Under the pieces are notes generated by a model. The model was not told where the DNA came from. It was given only the letters and a program-made list of their open reading frames with translations, and did not search any database. From NCBI GenBank assembly GCA_001247695.2, contig LGRX02030619.1:1-64000 (forward strand): a stretch of 64,000 nucleotides of DNA, written 5' to 3'. The stretch is from Cymbomonas tetramitiformis (lineage: Eukaryota; Chlorophyta; Pyramimonadophyceae; Pyramimonadales; Pyramimonadaceae). Position numbers and translations under genes: made by a program. Positions 1-13,310 of the stretch are shown in pieces (the stretch's first letter is position 1; every line of letters starts with the position of its first letter).

Positions 1-49
1 CAGGATTCACGCTGCCAGGCGAGCACACCAAGCACGAGCAAGTGAGTAT

Positions 50-345
50 GCTTTACCCTTTTGTGGCAGAGACTCTTCCTTCAGAATGAGTGTGCTTTAC
101 CCTTTTGTGGCAGAGACCCTTCCTTCAGAGTGAGCATGCTTTACCCTTTGTGGCAGAGACTCTTCCTTCAGAGGCAGTGTGCTTCACCTTGTGGCAGACT
201 CTTCCTTCAGAGTGAGTGTGCTTTACCCTTTTTGTGGCAGAGACTCTTCCCTTCAGAATGAGTATGCTTTACCCTTTTGTGGCAGAGACTCTTCCTTCAG
301 AGTGAGCATGCTTTACCCTTTTGTGGCAGAGACCCTTCCTTCAGA
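50..345. repeat. Minisatellite, about 44-bp unit
   Basis: About seven head-to-tail copies of a unit containing the core TTTGTGGCAGAGACTCTTCC followed by TTCAGAGTGAG and GTGCTTTACCC. Copies differ by single substitutions (AGAATGAG/AGAGTGAG, CTCTTCC/CCCTTCC), and one unit near 180-200 is shortened. Short ORFs across the array only reflect the repeat and are not taken as genes. Confidence 0.9.
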
Positions 346-2050
346 GTGCAATCGCTTGAAACGAACGTTACAAAACAGTGCTTTCAGGCGGGGACTAAGC
401 ACATACCTGTGATTGAAGTCGGACCGGCATGGAGCCTTGATGGCACGAAAGACACCATGCATCACGAGGCTTGCGATAAGGCCCAAGACCCGTTGTGATT
501 ACTTCCCCCCGCGTTGACGACATGGTCTGTGACACAGTGATGCATCAAAGGCGGCGGAATATGACTCAATGCTTTGCAACCACCTCCCGATGGTGCGAGA
601 ATACCTCGCACAAATGGAGTCCGCAGACAGCGCAGCTGCGCAACGAAAGATCGCAGCTGCTGAGGCGGACATACGACGTGAAATGCAGAAGCGCCGTGAA
701 CAACAAGTTGCAGATGGTGTGCACCACTTCCTGTCCGCCACTTTATTGATGGTGCAAAACGTTGCGGCCTGCCAATTACTGCACGGAATTGATGACTGTT
801 ATGACACCTTGTACAGTTGCTGCTGACGACGAGGATGTGTACGACCTTTATATTTGTGAGGAGGAGAGCTCTGGTGAATGGGCTGATGGGAGCTTATGGG
901 AAAGCCGGCTGCAGGACATCCCTGTGATCAAGGTCGGTGATGCTCGCGATCCTGTGGAGCTTGTGAAGTAGTAATGAAGTGCATTTCAAGTGCTTAATAG
1001 TCGATTCTTTTGCTGTGGAAACTTCATCTTGAGGACCATAATTAGATTACCTCGTCGACATGGGATGCTTGATGAAACACAATCTGAAAAACGTCGATGA
1101 AAGGTGGCCGCAGATTTGTGAGGACGGTGACGACTGGCTAGTCGTGGACGAGGAAGGAGCCGGTTCGGATTCAGATGATTCCAATCGAGAGCAGGATTAT
1201 CCTGAAGAAGAGTCCGAAGACGACGACGACGGCGACGACGACGATGGTTGGGATAGATGCGCTGGCGTCGGGGACTCCCACCGCAGGAGTTGGTAAAATC
1301 TGCACTTCGCTCTTCCTCTCGTGTGATACCCTCATTGCGCACCACACAGATGGAAGCAAGACGACAGCAAACAAACTTGTTGCCAGTACCACACCAACTT
1401 GTGTGCTGTTGCAGTTATTGTCGTCTGCTGTCGAGTTTGCTTTGGCACTCGAACAAAAGGAGATGAGCTTCCAACGAGGAAACTCCTGTTTGCCACAAGA
1501 CCAAACCCTCCGTGCCGGAATCTCCAACATTTGGTGCAAAATGAACACAGTGGGGACTCGGTCAGCGGGTCGCGGCAAATGTAGCTGGCTTGCGAGGTCC
1601 TGTCGGGGGAAGTGGGTTGTTCTTACCCAGGTGCATACTCAGCTGTGGGCAGCATCTGTTTCGGGGCAGTTCCGGAAAACATTAGATCGCGCAGGGAGAA
1701 AACTTCGCTCAGGGCCGCATGTCGGTTACAAAGGGAGTCGATGATACCCCACACTTTACATGAAGCTTTTGAACATCAGTATGAGTACAGTTGTGCACCA
1801 CAATATGTTTTCCGCGGCAGTCCGATGGCTAGGGCATTGGCTATGAACGAGATTGGATGCTACAACGACACAAACAATTGGACGTCCAACTCACACATAC
1901 ACACACAGTGTATGCTGAATCCTTCGATCCCCGGTGTGGGTACATAGTACAGCCGATCTTCTGCGGCGAGGTCCCAAAGTAATGGGTCTCAGGATAACCC
2001 AAACACATGTCTGTGGCATATGATACTTACATGGAGGAGGAGGTAGAGAT
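346..2050. other. Region without a confident gene
   Basis: Only weak coding signals are present. At 569-826 (+) an ATG-started stretch encodes an Ala/Glu/Arg-rich helix that could form a coiled coil, and at 1060-1296 (+) an ATG-started stretch ends in a strongly acidic Asp/Glu run. Two places (near 402 and near 918) encode the same short phrase IPVI-E/K-VG, which hints at duplicated coding material. No family is recognised, no splice structure could be established, and I assign no function. Confidence 0.3.
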
Positions 2051-4585
2051 TGGCCTTGATATTCAGCCAATAAAGTCGGCGGCTGTCTCGCCTGAGGGAG
2101 ACGTCAGTTGCTTCGCAGATGAGATGCCGGATGCGCGAGGGGAGCTGGACTTGATTGAAGTCTTGGGATTGCCGATGAAGGCGGCGGCTGTCTCGCCTGA
2201 GGGAGGCGCCAGTTGCCGCAGATGAGATGCCGAATGCGCGAGGAGCTGGACTTGATTGAAGTCTTGGGAGTTGCCGATGAAGGCGGCGGCTGTCTCGCCT
2301 GAGGGAGGCGTCAGTTGCTTCGCAGATGGGATGCCGGATGCGCGAGGGGAGCTGGACTTGATTGAAGTCTTGAGAGTGCTGGTGGGGAAGCCTGATGCAG
2401 ATACTGTGGAAGCTCGGGCACGTGCAGGCTTAAGAGCTTCTGCTTCGCTTCTATGCACTTGGCAGTTCCATAGGATGGAAGGAGAAGTGCTTATCCGGCG
2501 GGCCCAGGGGCGATGCCCAACTAGAGGTGGTTGGCGCTGGGCTGGTGGAGGGGTTGTGAGGGGGGAGGCATGGGCCTTAACCCTGATTAGGGGAAGGGGG
2601 CTCGACACAAGGAGGTGGAGAGGTTGGCGGGGATGGACAAAAATTGGATAAACACTTGGGAGGTCGCGATTGAGAAGACGGCCTATGCTACGCAGGATGG
2701 GCAAGTTGGATATGATGGCGGAATGCAAGGGTATGGGGGAACGCGGCATGGGCAGTCCGGGCAGGCTTCCGGTCGAGCGGGTGAGACGGGAAGGATGGCA
2801 TTGAGGCTCTTGGAGAGCATGGAGGATGTGTGACAGGAAGCAGAGAATCTTTGGGCGGTGGACGGTCACGGACTAGGTACCGCGAAGGCTTGGCCTGCAG
2901 AGGTGCTCGTGGAAGCAGGCGGTCTCGTCTCATCGCCTGAGCGTCCAGGATATCTTGGCAAAGGGGGATGATCTCTTACTGTTGGGCCCGGAGCGCGGGG
3001 TCTGGACTCAGGAGCAGGGCGGGGCCTCGCCAGAGCAGGCGATGGCCTTAGCCGAGGAAGGGGTGGCTAATCTGATGGGGGCGAGCAGGCGCATGACTCA
3101 GCTTCTTGAAGGGGGTGTCGGCACGGGGGAAACCGGTGGGGAGGGTGCTGAGCGGGCTGCGGGTGGAAGGGTGGTGGGTGGAGTTGACACTTGTCGGGTC
3201 CCTCAAAGCTTTGGGGCCCGTCCCAGCAGCGAAGACCACTCACGACAGGTGGCACGGTGATATACTGTGTCTCAACAGCTTCCCTGCCCACGTGGCGAGG
3301 GCGATGGCCATATTCGAATGACAATGATGAACAGCAGTCGGGAAGGCTTGGGACACATCAGCAAATGCGATGATGGGACCCCAAGTGGGAACGGAGACGG
3401 ACAGCAGCTGCAGCGCGACGAAGCCCTTGCGCTGGACTCCTGCGAGTAAAGCTGCGGTCTTGAGCAATGGGCTCCCATATACTTGGTGTTGGGAGCAGGG
3501 GTCTTCGAGTGCAGATCGTTGGGCACAAAGCCACAAGGAAGCAATTTGGTCTGGCATTCTCGAGCCCACGGGATGACTCTCTGCAACACTCGAGTTGTGG
3601 GTGGACAAGCTCTCTTAAGACCAACCTTTGGGGCAGACAGGGAGCAGCGTGGTAGTTTTGAGCGCAAGCTTGGTGATGGGGAGATGACTCAAGCGGCTCA
3701 TGGGGGAAAGGTGGAGCGGCTTTACATTTACAGCTTCAATGTGCAAGTCGTGCAGCCGGGGCGGCACTCGGGTGCCCTGGTGAGGCTTAGGGGGGGGGGC
3801 GTTCTTCCCTCGTGAGCTCCGGGAAATCCGGATACGAGACCCGAAGTTTTTGCTGAATCCGTTGATCCTTGGCGTGGGTATATAGTGCAGCCGATTTTTG
3901 GTGGCTACATGGTGCTGAAGTTATGGGTCCAAGGATACGCCACACATCAGCCAGCTGGCTCGGGACACACCAGCTCAAAGGGTGAACTATTGGCCGCCAG
4001 GAGGGCTTGGGACACACCAGCTCGAAGGGTGAAGACGGGACCCCAAGACAATGCAAAACAACAATTGCAGCTCGCATGGGGGGCATATTCCTCAAGATCG
4101 CAACCTACCCACAGGCTGTCCAGTGCCAGAGCATAGAGTTGGTGTCGGGGGTAGGGGTTTGCAAGGTTGTTCAGTCTAAGATTCTCCAGCCCTTGGGACG
4201 GCCTCTTGGGATACTCGGCATGTTCTGGTGGACAAGCTCTCCTGAGGCAAGGCCTTGGGGGAGCCAGGGAGCAGGGTAGCGGTTCGGATCGTGGGCTAAG
4301 TGGCAGGGAGATGGCTCGGGCAACGTGGGGGTTAGAGGTGGACCCAGTTCGGAGGCATAACTTTAGTTTGTGCACAGAGCAGTCACAAAGGCGCTTCGGT
4401 GTCCCAGTGAGGCTTAGGGGGTCCCATCGTGCACTAGTGAGCTCCGGACAATCCGGAAAAGTGTCCCGCAGTGTGTGTGTGTGTGTGTGTTGAATCCTTT
4501 GATCCCTGATGAGGGTACATAGTGCAGCTGATCATCCGTGGCTACGTGGTTCCAAAGGAATTGGTCCAAGGAAATGCCACACACA
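1915..4585. repeat. Dispersed repeat, three diverged copies (about 1915-2010, 3852-3945, 4492-4585)
   Basis: A sequence of about 90 bp recurs at about 1915, 3852 and 4492: GCTGAATCC, then ATCC...GGGTA-CATAGT, then GCAGC-GATC, a variable stretch, and GGTC-CAAGGA ending in CACAC. Two copies are preceded by CA or GT dinucleotide runs. A fragment of the same sequence (AATTGGTCCAAGGATAAG) also occurs near 7843. This looks like the terminal part of a degraded mobile element; the element itself is not identifiable. Confidence 0.5.
2078..2385. repeat. Tandem repeat, three units of about 103 bp
   Basis: Three consecutive copies of a unit beginning GCGGCGGCTGTCTCGCCTGA and ending GATTGAAGTCTTGGG-TTGCC. 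The middle copy has small deletions (GCCAGTTGCCGCAG instead of GTCAGTTGCTTCGCAG). The unit can be read as protein on either strand, but the frame is not kept between copies, so I do not call a gene. Confidence 0.85.
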
Positions 4586-4600
4586 TACCGACTTGCCTTG
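2386..4600. other. GC-rich noncoding region with short internal repeats
   Basis: No family-level coding signal. Recurrent phrases such as GGGACACACCAGCTC, GACGGGACCCCAAG and GTGGACAAGCTCTC appear two or three times between 3340 and 4260, so this segment has probably grown by local duplication. A GT dinucleotide run lies at about 4470-4491. Confidence 0.5.
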
Positions 4601-7600
4601 TGTACTGAATCCTCCCTTCGTTCTTTGTGGTCTCAGGTCTAGTGGATCAGAAGTTGACATTTATGGCGGAAACAACGAGGTGCCTTCCTGATACCTTCAT
4701 GTGGGGATATTTATGTTCACTCACACCTTTCGAATTATTTGTGGTGCCACGTGGATCGAGTTATGGCCCGAGGTTTGGTAGTGGTGTTAGCACATGCGGT
4801 TGCAGCAATCTTTTTCGTGACGGAAGCAACGTTGAGAACATAGTAAGTTAATTGTCTTCTGATTGCTGCGAATGAGTTGACATTTATCTGTTGTGGTGCA
4901 GGAGTACAGTACCGAGGTGTACGAGTATGATGATGCGGCTCAACCGGATTTTTGATAATTCAGTAATCCCGATATAGCTTCAAGGGGTTACTTGTATGAT
5001 TGAGTTAGAGATAGTTAAGCATGGCATACTGACTGACAAGTTCTTGGAGTTGACCTCGATTTCTAGTTATTTAAGGGACCCATCGGGGCAAAGTCTCTCA
5101 AATAGCATCAAGTTCTTGAACTTGAACTTGATCTTGTGAAATTACAACAAAAATGAAGCAGAAACTATTGGTAACTAATAACGAGTATTTGTCATAATGC
5201 CCCCTTAAGACTTCAAAAAGAGTTTCAGAAATGTTTATTGACTGTGGATGCTCTCATTAACTACTAACATAGTTTTGAAGGATTGAGCTGACGGTGCAAT
5301 AGTATAAACGTTGTTCGCCGTTTAAGGAAGATGGCCACCAACATGCAGACCTAGAAATGATGAGCGGGTGACACGCGGTTTTCAATTCTGAAATAGTTTA
5401 GCTAGTGATACTTCTGATGTAATAGTAATAGCTGGTGATCAATATAGATTTTGATATGTTTCACTTCTGGCGCAATACGCATGTATCAATCGATGGCAAT
5501 ATATAACTTTTGCTGATCGATTTCATGTAATTATTTCATTTAGACTGGTTATACATATATATGCAGACAGCGAGATCATTCTAAAATTTCGAGCACTGCT
5601 CAACAGCTGTGCGCAGCAACGTACCCTGCAGCTAATGCATGCAAATTTCGTAAATGTGTTTATTTTACCAAGTTCAATAAAGGTACAGAGTTCGAGTTAC
5701 AGGAACTAGGGACAACTATGTGATCACTTCAGGATCGTGAGAAAATACCTAGTACGGTCGTAGCCGCCGCTTACATTTTGGGATCTCGCCACGATCTTTC
5801 CTCTAAGCTAGCTTCGCGCTAAGACCCCAGACGTCGTCCGGCGCAAAATATACGAAACAGTTTCAATGGGAAGAGTCACCGTTTTCCTTTCTTTTCCTTT
5901 CGAAACACTAAACCGAAATTAGACTAACGTGTAAGCTAATACAAAATGGGCTTTTGATTCTAGCGCCGCGGGAAGCCGCTCTTCCATTCGGCCGCGGAAA
6001 CCTGGGATCCCGCGGCGGTTAGCCGCTAACCCCCGCCAAACCTGCAGAACGAATAACCGAAACATCAACCAGTCGGTTTGGCAAAACAAAAAAACAAGCA
6101 CCATCAAGCACGATGCTTAAACAAAGGTGTGTCTGAAAAGCGTTGCACGTTGGAGGGGAAATCATGCTACAGAATCCGGGTCCGTTCGTGGCCGTAATAA
6201 TCTACGTGCCACTCAGTCGTGGCCGTAAATCTGCGAACACAGCCCATTGAACGAGGGTAGCATGGCCAGTGATGACGACCGCGGACGATCCTGCCTGGGA
6301 AATCCCCCAGATGCGGCCCTGCTAGCTCACCGCTTATCTAAAAGCAAACATGAGAACGAATTTATCCAAGATTCGACCAGTCAAGAAAGCGTACACTACG
6401 CAGGCACGCAAAAGTGCAAACAGACAGCACGCACGGATGCAAAAACACGGATAACTGAAAACGAGTGAGCAAACTGAACAATAGCAGGAATAATAACAAC
6501 ACCATACGAATGCACATGCCATCATGCCGTACAGGTCAGTCTCGCACATCAGGCAGCGCGGTCTGGCCCCCGGGTTCGGATCTTTGGAATTGAAAAGGAA
6601 TTCCCAGACTCGGATTTCGACTAATAAGTGTTTGAACTTTGAAGGAACGACGACATTTTAACTAATCAAATTTGAGAACGCAAATCCTCGTATCGATCGA
6701 TGGATCGACTGCGGTTCCCATTCGAAATCAAAAAAGAAAAATAAGTTTTGATTAAATATATATTTTTTCTACTAGAAATGATTACACGGTTCAATGGACA
6801 ACAACTGTGATACACGATGGCAAACCTGCCCGAAAGATATGACGAGCGATATGCAAATAGATGACATCGCCAGATTTTTCTCTAGAGCCCTACAGTTTTC
6901 AATCCTAACGACGCAGCAATTCCCGATTGTTTTTCGTAGCGTTCTCATCTCTTGGGAACCCAGGATGGCATACGTCACACTGACACACGCTAATCTCAAG
7001 GTCAGTCGTACAGTCACAGTCACATTTCAGTCTTAATGGATGGCGACAGCCTGTGGATGACACCACTTTCCCTTCTTAAGAATATAAAAGTCGCAAAATT
7101 AAAACTGAAAAACAGCCATATGTTTAGCACAAAAACAAATTGACCTGCGTTTTTGAACGCATTTTTTATATGCATAGCCCCCACCGTACCGTGGAAACAT
7201 TCTACATGCCCATCAATAAGATGATACAAAACCCTCCCTCCTCCCTCCCTCCCCTGGACAAGTATTTTAGCTAGAGTTTTGAAGCAATTTCATAATTGAC
7301 GAGGATGATACGCAAACGGTCAAAGGGTAAACGTAAATAACTATTATTGCGCTAGGTGAGTGTATGCAGTCAGACATGCGTTCGCCAGACCTACTGTCTA
7401 CCCTCGCTAATAGGCGGTTTGCCCCTGATTATTGACCTCGGCTACCCTTGGTTTCTTGCAGGCATACATGTAAACACCAAACTATCTACTTGACTTACTG
7501 TTTTTCAGTTCGTTCCGTTATTAAGGTGTGGACGTTTCGTTCAATATATATTTGCGAATCTAGCTTCATGCATGCTTTGCTGCCCTTCCATCACGCACTC

Positions 7601-8143
7601 CTTTCGGTTACTCTTTTTGGCTCCCTAAATGTTGTATCCTGGAAACTTTTACTCACAATTTTCCGTGGTCTACCTTCATATAGCTCATTCCTGAACCATC
7701 TTATGGCCAAGTTGCCGCTTTGTGCAGGTGGTAGGCACAACACTTCTCAGTGTGCCCTCATGTAATAGTGCGATGCATGCTTACGGTACTCACTTATGAA
7801 GTCCTCGATTTGGCTGGTCTGTCGTGGCAGCAAGATCTCCCAAAGAATTGGTCCAAGGATAAGTCACAATCGAGCAAACACCCAGTGTTCTTCATTGCAC
7901 TTGAGCCCAATGTACAATCCCACAACGACCACTATCGAAATATATAATTAATGTGGCATAACTGGCAGAGGGACACACCGTACACAATCTAGCCACCCTC
8001 AACATACATTCCACATTGAAGCAATCTATAATGTACAATCAGTCCACAATTGGATCATTCTTGTGAATCTGGATTGGATTGGATCTAAATGCATTGGATC
8101 AGACCTGTGAATCAACAGCCAGAGCAACAATGTTGTATGTGCA
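4601..8143. other. Intergenic region; nothing recognised
   Basis: AT-richer sequence with no ORF resembling a known family, no LTR and no recognisable RNA gene on either strand. Possible coding stretches are short and do not join through convincing splice sites. The part beyond about 7300 lies downstream of the minus-strand transporter and may include its 3' UTR or terminator. Confidence 0.5.
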
Positions 8144-11100
8144 CTATGGTGCTCCACGCAAAGCACTGTAGGAGGCAGTTTCAGGAGGCATTTCTTCACC
8201 CACTTGGCATTCTGGCGGCATCGTGTAATTCAGTGGATAAAAGTGGCACCAACTGCGTTTCCGTGCCTGATCAATCAACCCGTAGAGAAAAATACCGGTA
8301 GGAAGTACCGCTCCGGCAACCAGCATATTCTGCCAGGACGAGGTGCATATGATCAATCCACAAAATATAACAGCCGGAACTAGCATCAACGCGCATCCGC
8401 AGGTCCCTGCAGTCCACCACAACAATAAATGCACCGACGCGGCAAGACTCTCACCTCTTGCGCTTAGTATGACTGAGCTAATGCACACTGTCCCAAGCAC
8501 CGCAATAACAAGTTTCATAGTGAGTGCGTCTTGCAGGCAACTCGCTGCTATAGCTTCTCAAGTGATCGGTAACCACATCCCGTCAAAGCCCGCTCTAGAA
8601 GGTGTCTTACACATGTGCTGCATGCGAAGATCAAGTAAAGCTAGAACAGAATGGCCTAATATCATGACCGCCCCTTCATCGGCAACCCTTCCCCTCAAGG
8701 CAGGCATCTGAACAACGGAAAGAACCAGAGGAGTACCAGCTATAACCTTATCAAGAATATCCTAACCGAACCTATGGGTTCACCATCAAAATTTCAAAAA
8801 CTTTGGTTAGCCACGACCTAAGAAACCAGTCCCCGAGTTTCATCCCTTGTTTTGTGTGCACTCACCAAGGGGCACAGTGAATGGTCGGGGAATGTCGGGG
8901 CGAGCTATGCGCAGCTTGATAAATGCGGCAATCTCCAGCAGCGCTGCCATGCAGTAGAGCACATTCACCAGCTCCACAACGGATGAGAAGCTCTTGGATA
9001 TCTGCGCCACGCCCATATGCATGGGACCTCAAGGACAGCCGTTATGCGGCAAACTACTGCGAACCACCGCGAGGAGGCAGTGCGGCTAGAAGCACACGCA
9101 GGGTGACACCCAAACCAGGATGACAGGCAGCAGCTGCGCAGACAAGTGGCGGACTGCACCCGCGTAAGGCAGCAGCAGCTGTGAGCACAAGCGGCTGATA
9201 GTGCCCAAACGAGGGGTGACAGGCATGAAGTGGACCTGAGGCAGCTGCAACTACAAACAGCTTATTGGCACCAGACGAGGTCGACAGGCAGCAGCTGCAA
9301 ACTTTCACCGGCATCATTCTTGCCCGTGAGCATACGATGAGAAATGCCGATGTGAAAACCCATGGATGGCATCGCGTAGCGCGCTGGGAAAACGGAAGCA
9401 AGGTCCTTTAACCAGGAATCACATGAGGCGAGGATGAACCTGTGTTGCAACGCCTAAACTTGAAAGTACGATCGGAACCAAGGGTGTGCCATACTGGGAC
9501 TTCTTAGCCAGGAAAGCAGGAAGCATGCCTCGCTCCGCCATCCCCTGTTCCCCACATCAGCAGAACCCGTGATGCAGCGTCCATGATGTCTTGACAACTG
9601 CTCTCCGCGAAGCTGCCAGCTGGCGGCATGCAGAGTGCACGAAGGAGATGAGAGCGGCAGATGCACCTGCAGTTGAAAGGAGTCACTGCTCATTTCAGCT
9701 TCGAACTGACCGATGTTAGATAATGCTGCCGAAACTAGGATCCAGATCCCCAACCAGCGTCCCCCGACATCATTTGCGATGGTCTCCAGGTACCCGTCCT
9801 GCACGAACCAACAAATATTGCACTTAAATGCTCAAAACGAAAGGCAAACATTGAATCCTTGGAAACGAACACGAGAGCTGTAGGGAGCGCACATACCTCC
9901 CAAAGATCGCTGTTTGGATGTGTTCCAAGGCCGACGAGCAACGGGAAAACATAAGAGCATATGACAAGCAGCCCAGCGAAGAACAGTCCTCTGCCATGCC
10001 ACCCGCGAACCTCACTCTCAGTCCTTCATATTCCAGGAGATCTCCACTTCCTTCACAAAAGTTTCCACAAACACAAAAAAATCCAGAAAAAGGGACTTGT
10101 TTCGAGAGCATACTCTACTGTGATGGCGTACTAGCGGATGGAAAAGGCGCGGAGAAAAGGAGAAAAGGACCGTCGGCGGATTCGGAGTCCCTTGCACGTG
10201 GTGTGTTGGTGCGAGGGGGCATGAAGCAGGGCGGATGTCACATGCCTCGAGAAGTCACGCTTCGGATCAGCCACCTCGCCTGCGAGGGTGGATGCGCTGT
10301 CCCAGTAGTTCACGTTCCAGAAAATGTTTTGCAAAAAGTCTCCCCAGTGCACTTTGCCGGCCTTCATCTGCGCAATGGCAGCATCGGGCAGCATCGTCTT
10401 CGTCTCTCTTGCGGGGAGTTATCAATGTGGCAAACCACAGCACCTTGTTTGCAGGGCCGTTCAGAACACTTCGACGCTATGCTTACATGAAGAGCTTGTT
10501 GGATAGGGCTTTTACTCTGGCTGCTGCTGTGCGGCGGCGGACAGGGGTATCGCTGAGCCTGACCTGGCTCCTACTGTATGCTGCGATCAATTCGAAGGGC
10601 GCTGAACCAAACTTCAGGGGCGCTGAAATACACTCAGTACGGATCAAAACACCTCACCTTTCCCCAGTTTTTGGGATTGATTTTTGGAATACCGATGAGC
10701 ACGAGGACGACGAACGGTAGCAGTGTGCAAGCCGTGAGCACAATAGCGAGTCTGCAGGAGCACGTCCGAGAAGTGACTTCTTTGACAGAGAAGGGAAGTA
10801 TGGCTTGCTTACGCGCCGTTCCAGCTGAAGCTCTTCACCCTCACCCGGTTTTCCAAGGCTATTGTACCAGGTCAGGGCTCGCAATTCTCACGATTCACAT
10901 ATTTAGGTGCTTCCCAAGCGCAAGTGCCTAGTAACGCGCGCGCTGGGAGGAAAGGGAGAAAGAGACCCGCGCCAGGGTAGACAGCAGGTCCCCCTGAAGC
11001 AGGCTTCCTACACTGCTCTCAAAACAGATAGCGCATGAACGTGAAGGACTGACCTTCCCACAAGAGTGAGGCCTCGATAGTTGAGGTAGGTCAAGATGAA

Positions 11101-12766
11101 AACAGTGGTGAAAAGGAACACCCTGCTTGGGTCCCGCGGGAAGTGGCTAAGTAGCACATATTATCGTCAACGCAAAGGCACATCGGCAGCAAACTATACG
11201 TTTCCTCAAGGGACCAGAAATAAGCCTTGCTGGGACTTTTGAGCTGGACTCGAGCTTAATTAGTTACCAACTTGCTAAGGAACGCTCCAACAGCACTAGG
11301 ACAACACACAAGCCGGTATGAAAGAATAGCAAGCCAGGAAAAAGAGGCGCAGCAGAAAGAAGTGAACCCGGATGACTGGAGTGCGACTTACGCCATCACC
11401 GAGTTCGCAACCGCCAGTAGCGAGCGAGAGATTTGAGCTGCCAGAACAGCGGTGCGAACAATGCTCTTAACCGACGAATTCGGCGGGTGACAAAAGGGCA
11501 GAGTATTCGAAAACGGGAGAAGACGTTTGTACCAGTGCCATAAGCCTTCTTCGAGAACTGGCGCAGCCTTTACTAAGTATGACAGAAAGAGCACTGGGTA
11601 TATGGCGTTGTCACTCACACCACTTAAGTATGACCAAAGTCCCTGGCCAATATCTCACACCCCACGCAATAATATTCGGATTGCAGTGAGCACAGTTTCT
11701 GCCGCAAAATGTTGCAGCGTCGCGGCTCGATGCACGGCAGCTGCAACCACCAAGGTTGGCCGAATTTAGTCCGGTATCCTTCTAACAAGTGCAAAAAATG
11801 AAGTGGCACCTGGACAAGCTAAAGTTGCTAAATAGATAGGATCGATATAAATTCCGAGTTATAAATAATCTAGAGTTGGCTCTGGCGCTCGTTGATGACG
11901 TTCCCAAAACGTGATCCAGTGTAGCTTGATTTTCAGTGCACTGTCCGCGTGAGAAACTCTGGAACGAATGTTTCGTGCAGACACTCACGCGAGGAACGTA
12001 TGGGAGGAGTGTCCCACAACAGCTGCATCTGGAGCAAGAGGTGACAGCTTCGGCTGAAATCCTGAGGATTTGATTTCGAGAGGCTAGCAGGAAAGTGTGC
12101 GAGAGTCAAGTGCACATGAGGCAAAATGAAGACGCAATCCCTAAAAAGTTGGGGAAGAAGGAAGACTGTCAGAATAGACCAGATGAGGAAGATTGTCAGA
12201 AAGACGTGAAGGAAGATTGTCAGAAATCGTGTGTCAGAGCGCGCAACACCTGAAGAAAACTGCAAAAACACTAACAAGGGATACGCGTAGGTACGCACTT
12301 CCTGAAATCCCCAAAAAGGGCCAAACGCTGCCGTGATCCATGCGACGTATCCAGAATTTTCCGGAAACATAGTTGACAGTTCAGCTGCCATCAGGGCTTC
12401 AGGAATAGACCAGATGAGAGGCAACGCAACGAAACCAAGAACAGAATAGAAAGGCCCTCCTGCGTAGACTGCGCCCTGAAAGACACGCAGCAACACCCTC
12501 AATCAATAACACGAGAAGCTGTGAAACCTTTAACAAAAGATGACACGAACTTGACGAAGTCCGGAAGCTTGAACAATATATAAGTTTCCAATAGCAAAAA
12601 GCTAACTTGGGACTAGCCGCACCTCCAATCCAAAGGGGCCACCGCTAACTTCATAAAAGATTATTGCCACGAGAGGAAGTAAGGTAAGCGGAGAACTTTG
12701 CGGAGCATGTCCTTGGCGTTGGCTTGTAGGTTCCCCATCAACTTCGCTGTTTGAATGCATCTTCAT
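8144..12766 (-). CDS. Polyamine/amino-acid transporter (PUT/LAT family, APC superfamily), multi-exon
   Basis: Membrane cation-coupled permease expected to import polyamines or amino acids. Exons read on the minus strand: 12766-12623 (ATG, ends GGPFGLE), 12475-12299 ([27 protein letters not shown]), 11642 to about 11550 ([17 protein letters not shown]), about 11437-11392, 11122-11054 (LTYLNYRGL), 10751-10658 ([12 protein letters not shown]), 10367-10246 ([17 protein letters not shown]), 9990-9897, 9798-9667 ([17 protein letters not shown]), 9544-9440 ([14 protein letters not shown]), 9001-8866 ([18 protein letters not shown]), about 8739 to 8690, 8529-8455 and 8406-8144 (TAG stop). Phases agree across nearly all these junctions; the 3' end of exon 3, the acceptor of exon 4 and the end of exon 12 are uncertain. 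The motifs are those of plant polyamine uptake transporters. Most introns are GT-AG; one appears to be GC-AG. No break is visible, so it looks functional. Substrate is inferred from family only. Confidence 0.88.
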
Positions 12767-13231
12767 ATCACACTCGTTATAGTATAGCGTCGACGCCACA
12801 AAGGTGTCACCAATCCGCCGTGCTGGCTGCGTCCGATATGCTACCCCATGTTCCGTCCAATTTTCACATTGACGAACCAGTCGATCTTTTTGCTACCGAC
12901 TACGACGAAGATTATACTGCATCACGCGATCTGATGTGGAGGATTATGGGCCACGAAAGCATAACGACAAAGTCCTCCGAAAGTTTGTAAAACGCGAAAG
13001 TTGTAAGGTGCGTGCTCGAAGTTTCTGATGTTAGGCGCGGAATTATAGAGACGAACACCTGTATCAAGATGACTTTTCGCAAGCAAAGCAATGGGGACTT
13101 CCTTGGGGGACGTGTTGCAATTTCGACTATTGAAATTTGCTACAATGTCAAAGGGCATGAACACATTGCTGTTAATTCCAGGCCCGTCTGCACTTTCAGC
13201 GTAAGCACCTTGCAAAACGCTTCTTTGAAAC
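12767..13231. other. Upstream region of the transporter gene
   Basis: No TATA box or conserved promoter motif stands out. The transporter's reading frame stays open upstream to about 12799 but without another ATG, so 12766 is the preferred start unless an upstream exon exists. Some short open stretches (for example 13012-13272, plus strand) have no recognisable product. Confidence 0.35.
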
Positions 13232-13310
13232 GTTTTCTAATCAGCTGCGGCTACATAGCCCAGCTTGCATGACACATATGACACATATGTGAATGGAACC
13301 CGGCCGGTGC
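13232..13310 (-). mobile_element. 79-bp solo fragment of the DIRS/PAT-type element 3' end
   Basis: This block appears identical to 27526-27604, where it contains the last codons of the tyrosine recombinase gene and the start of the element's 3' untranslated region. Here nothing else of the element is present. It is either a relic of an excised or truncated copy or part of a terminal repeat of this family. Confidence 0.8.

Noticed and set aside
1175..1744. 189-codon plus-strand frame as a gene
   Set aside because: Low-complexity Thr run and no family resemblance; overlaps other equally weak frames on both strands.
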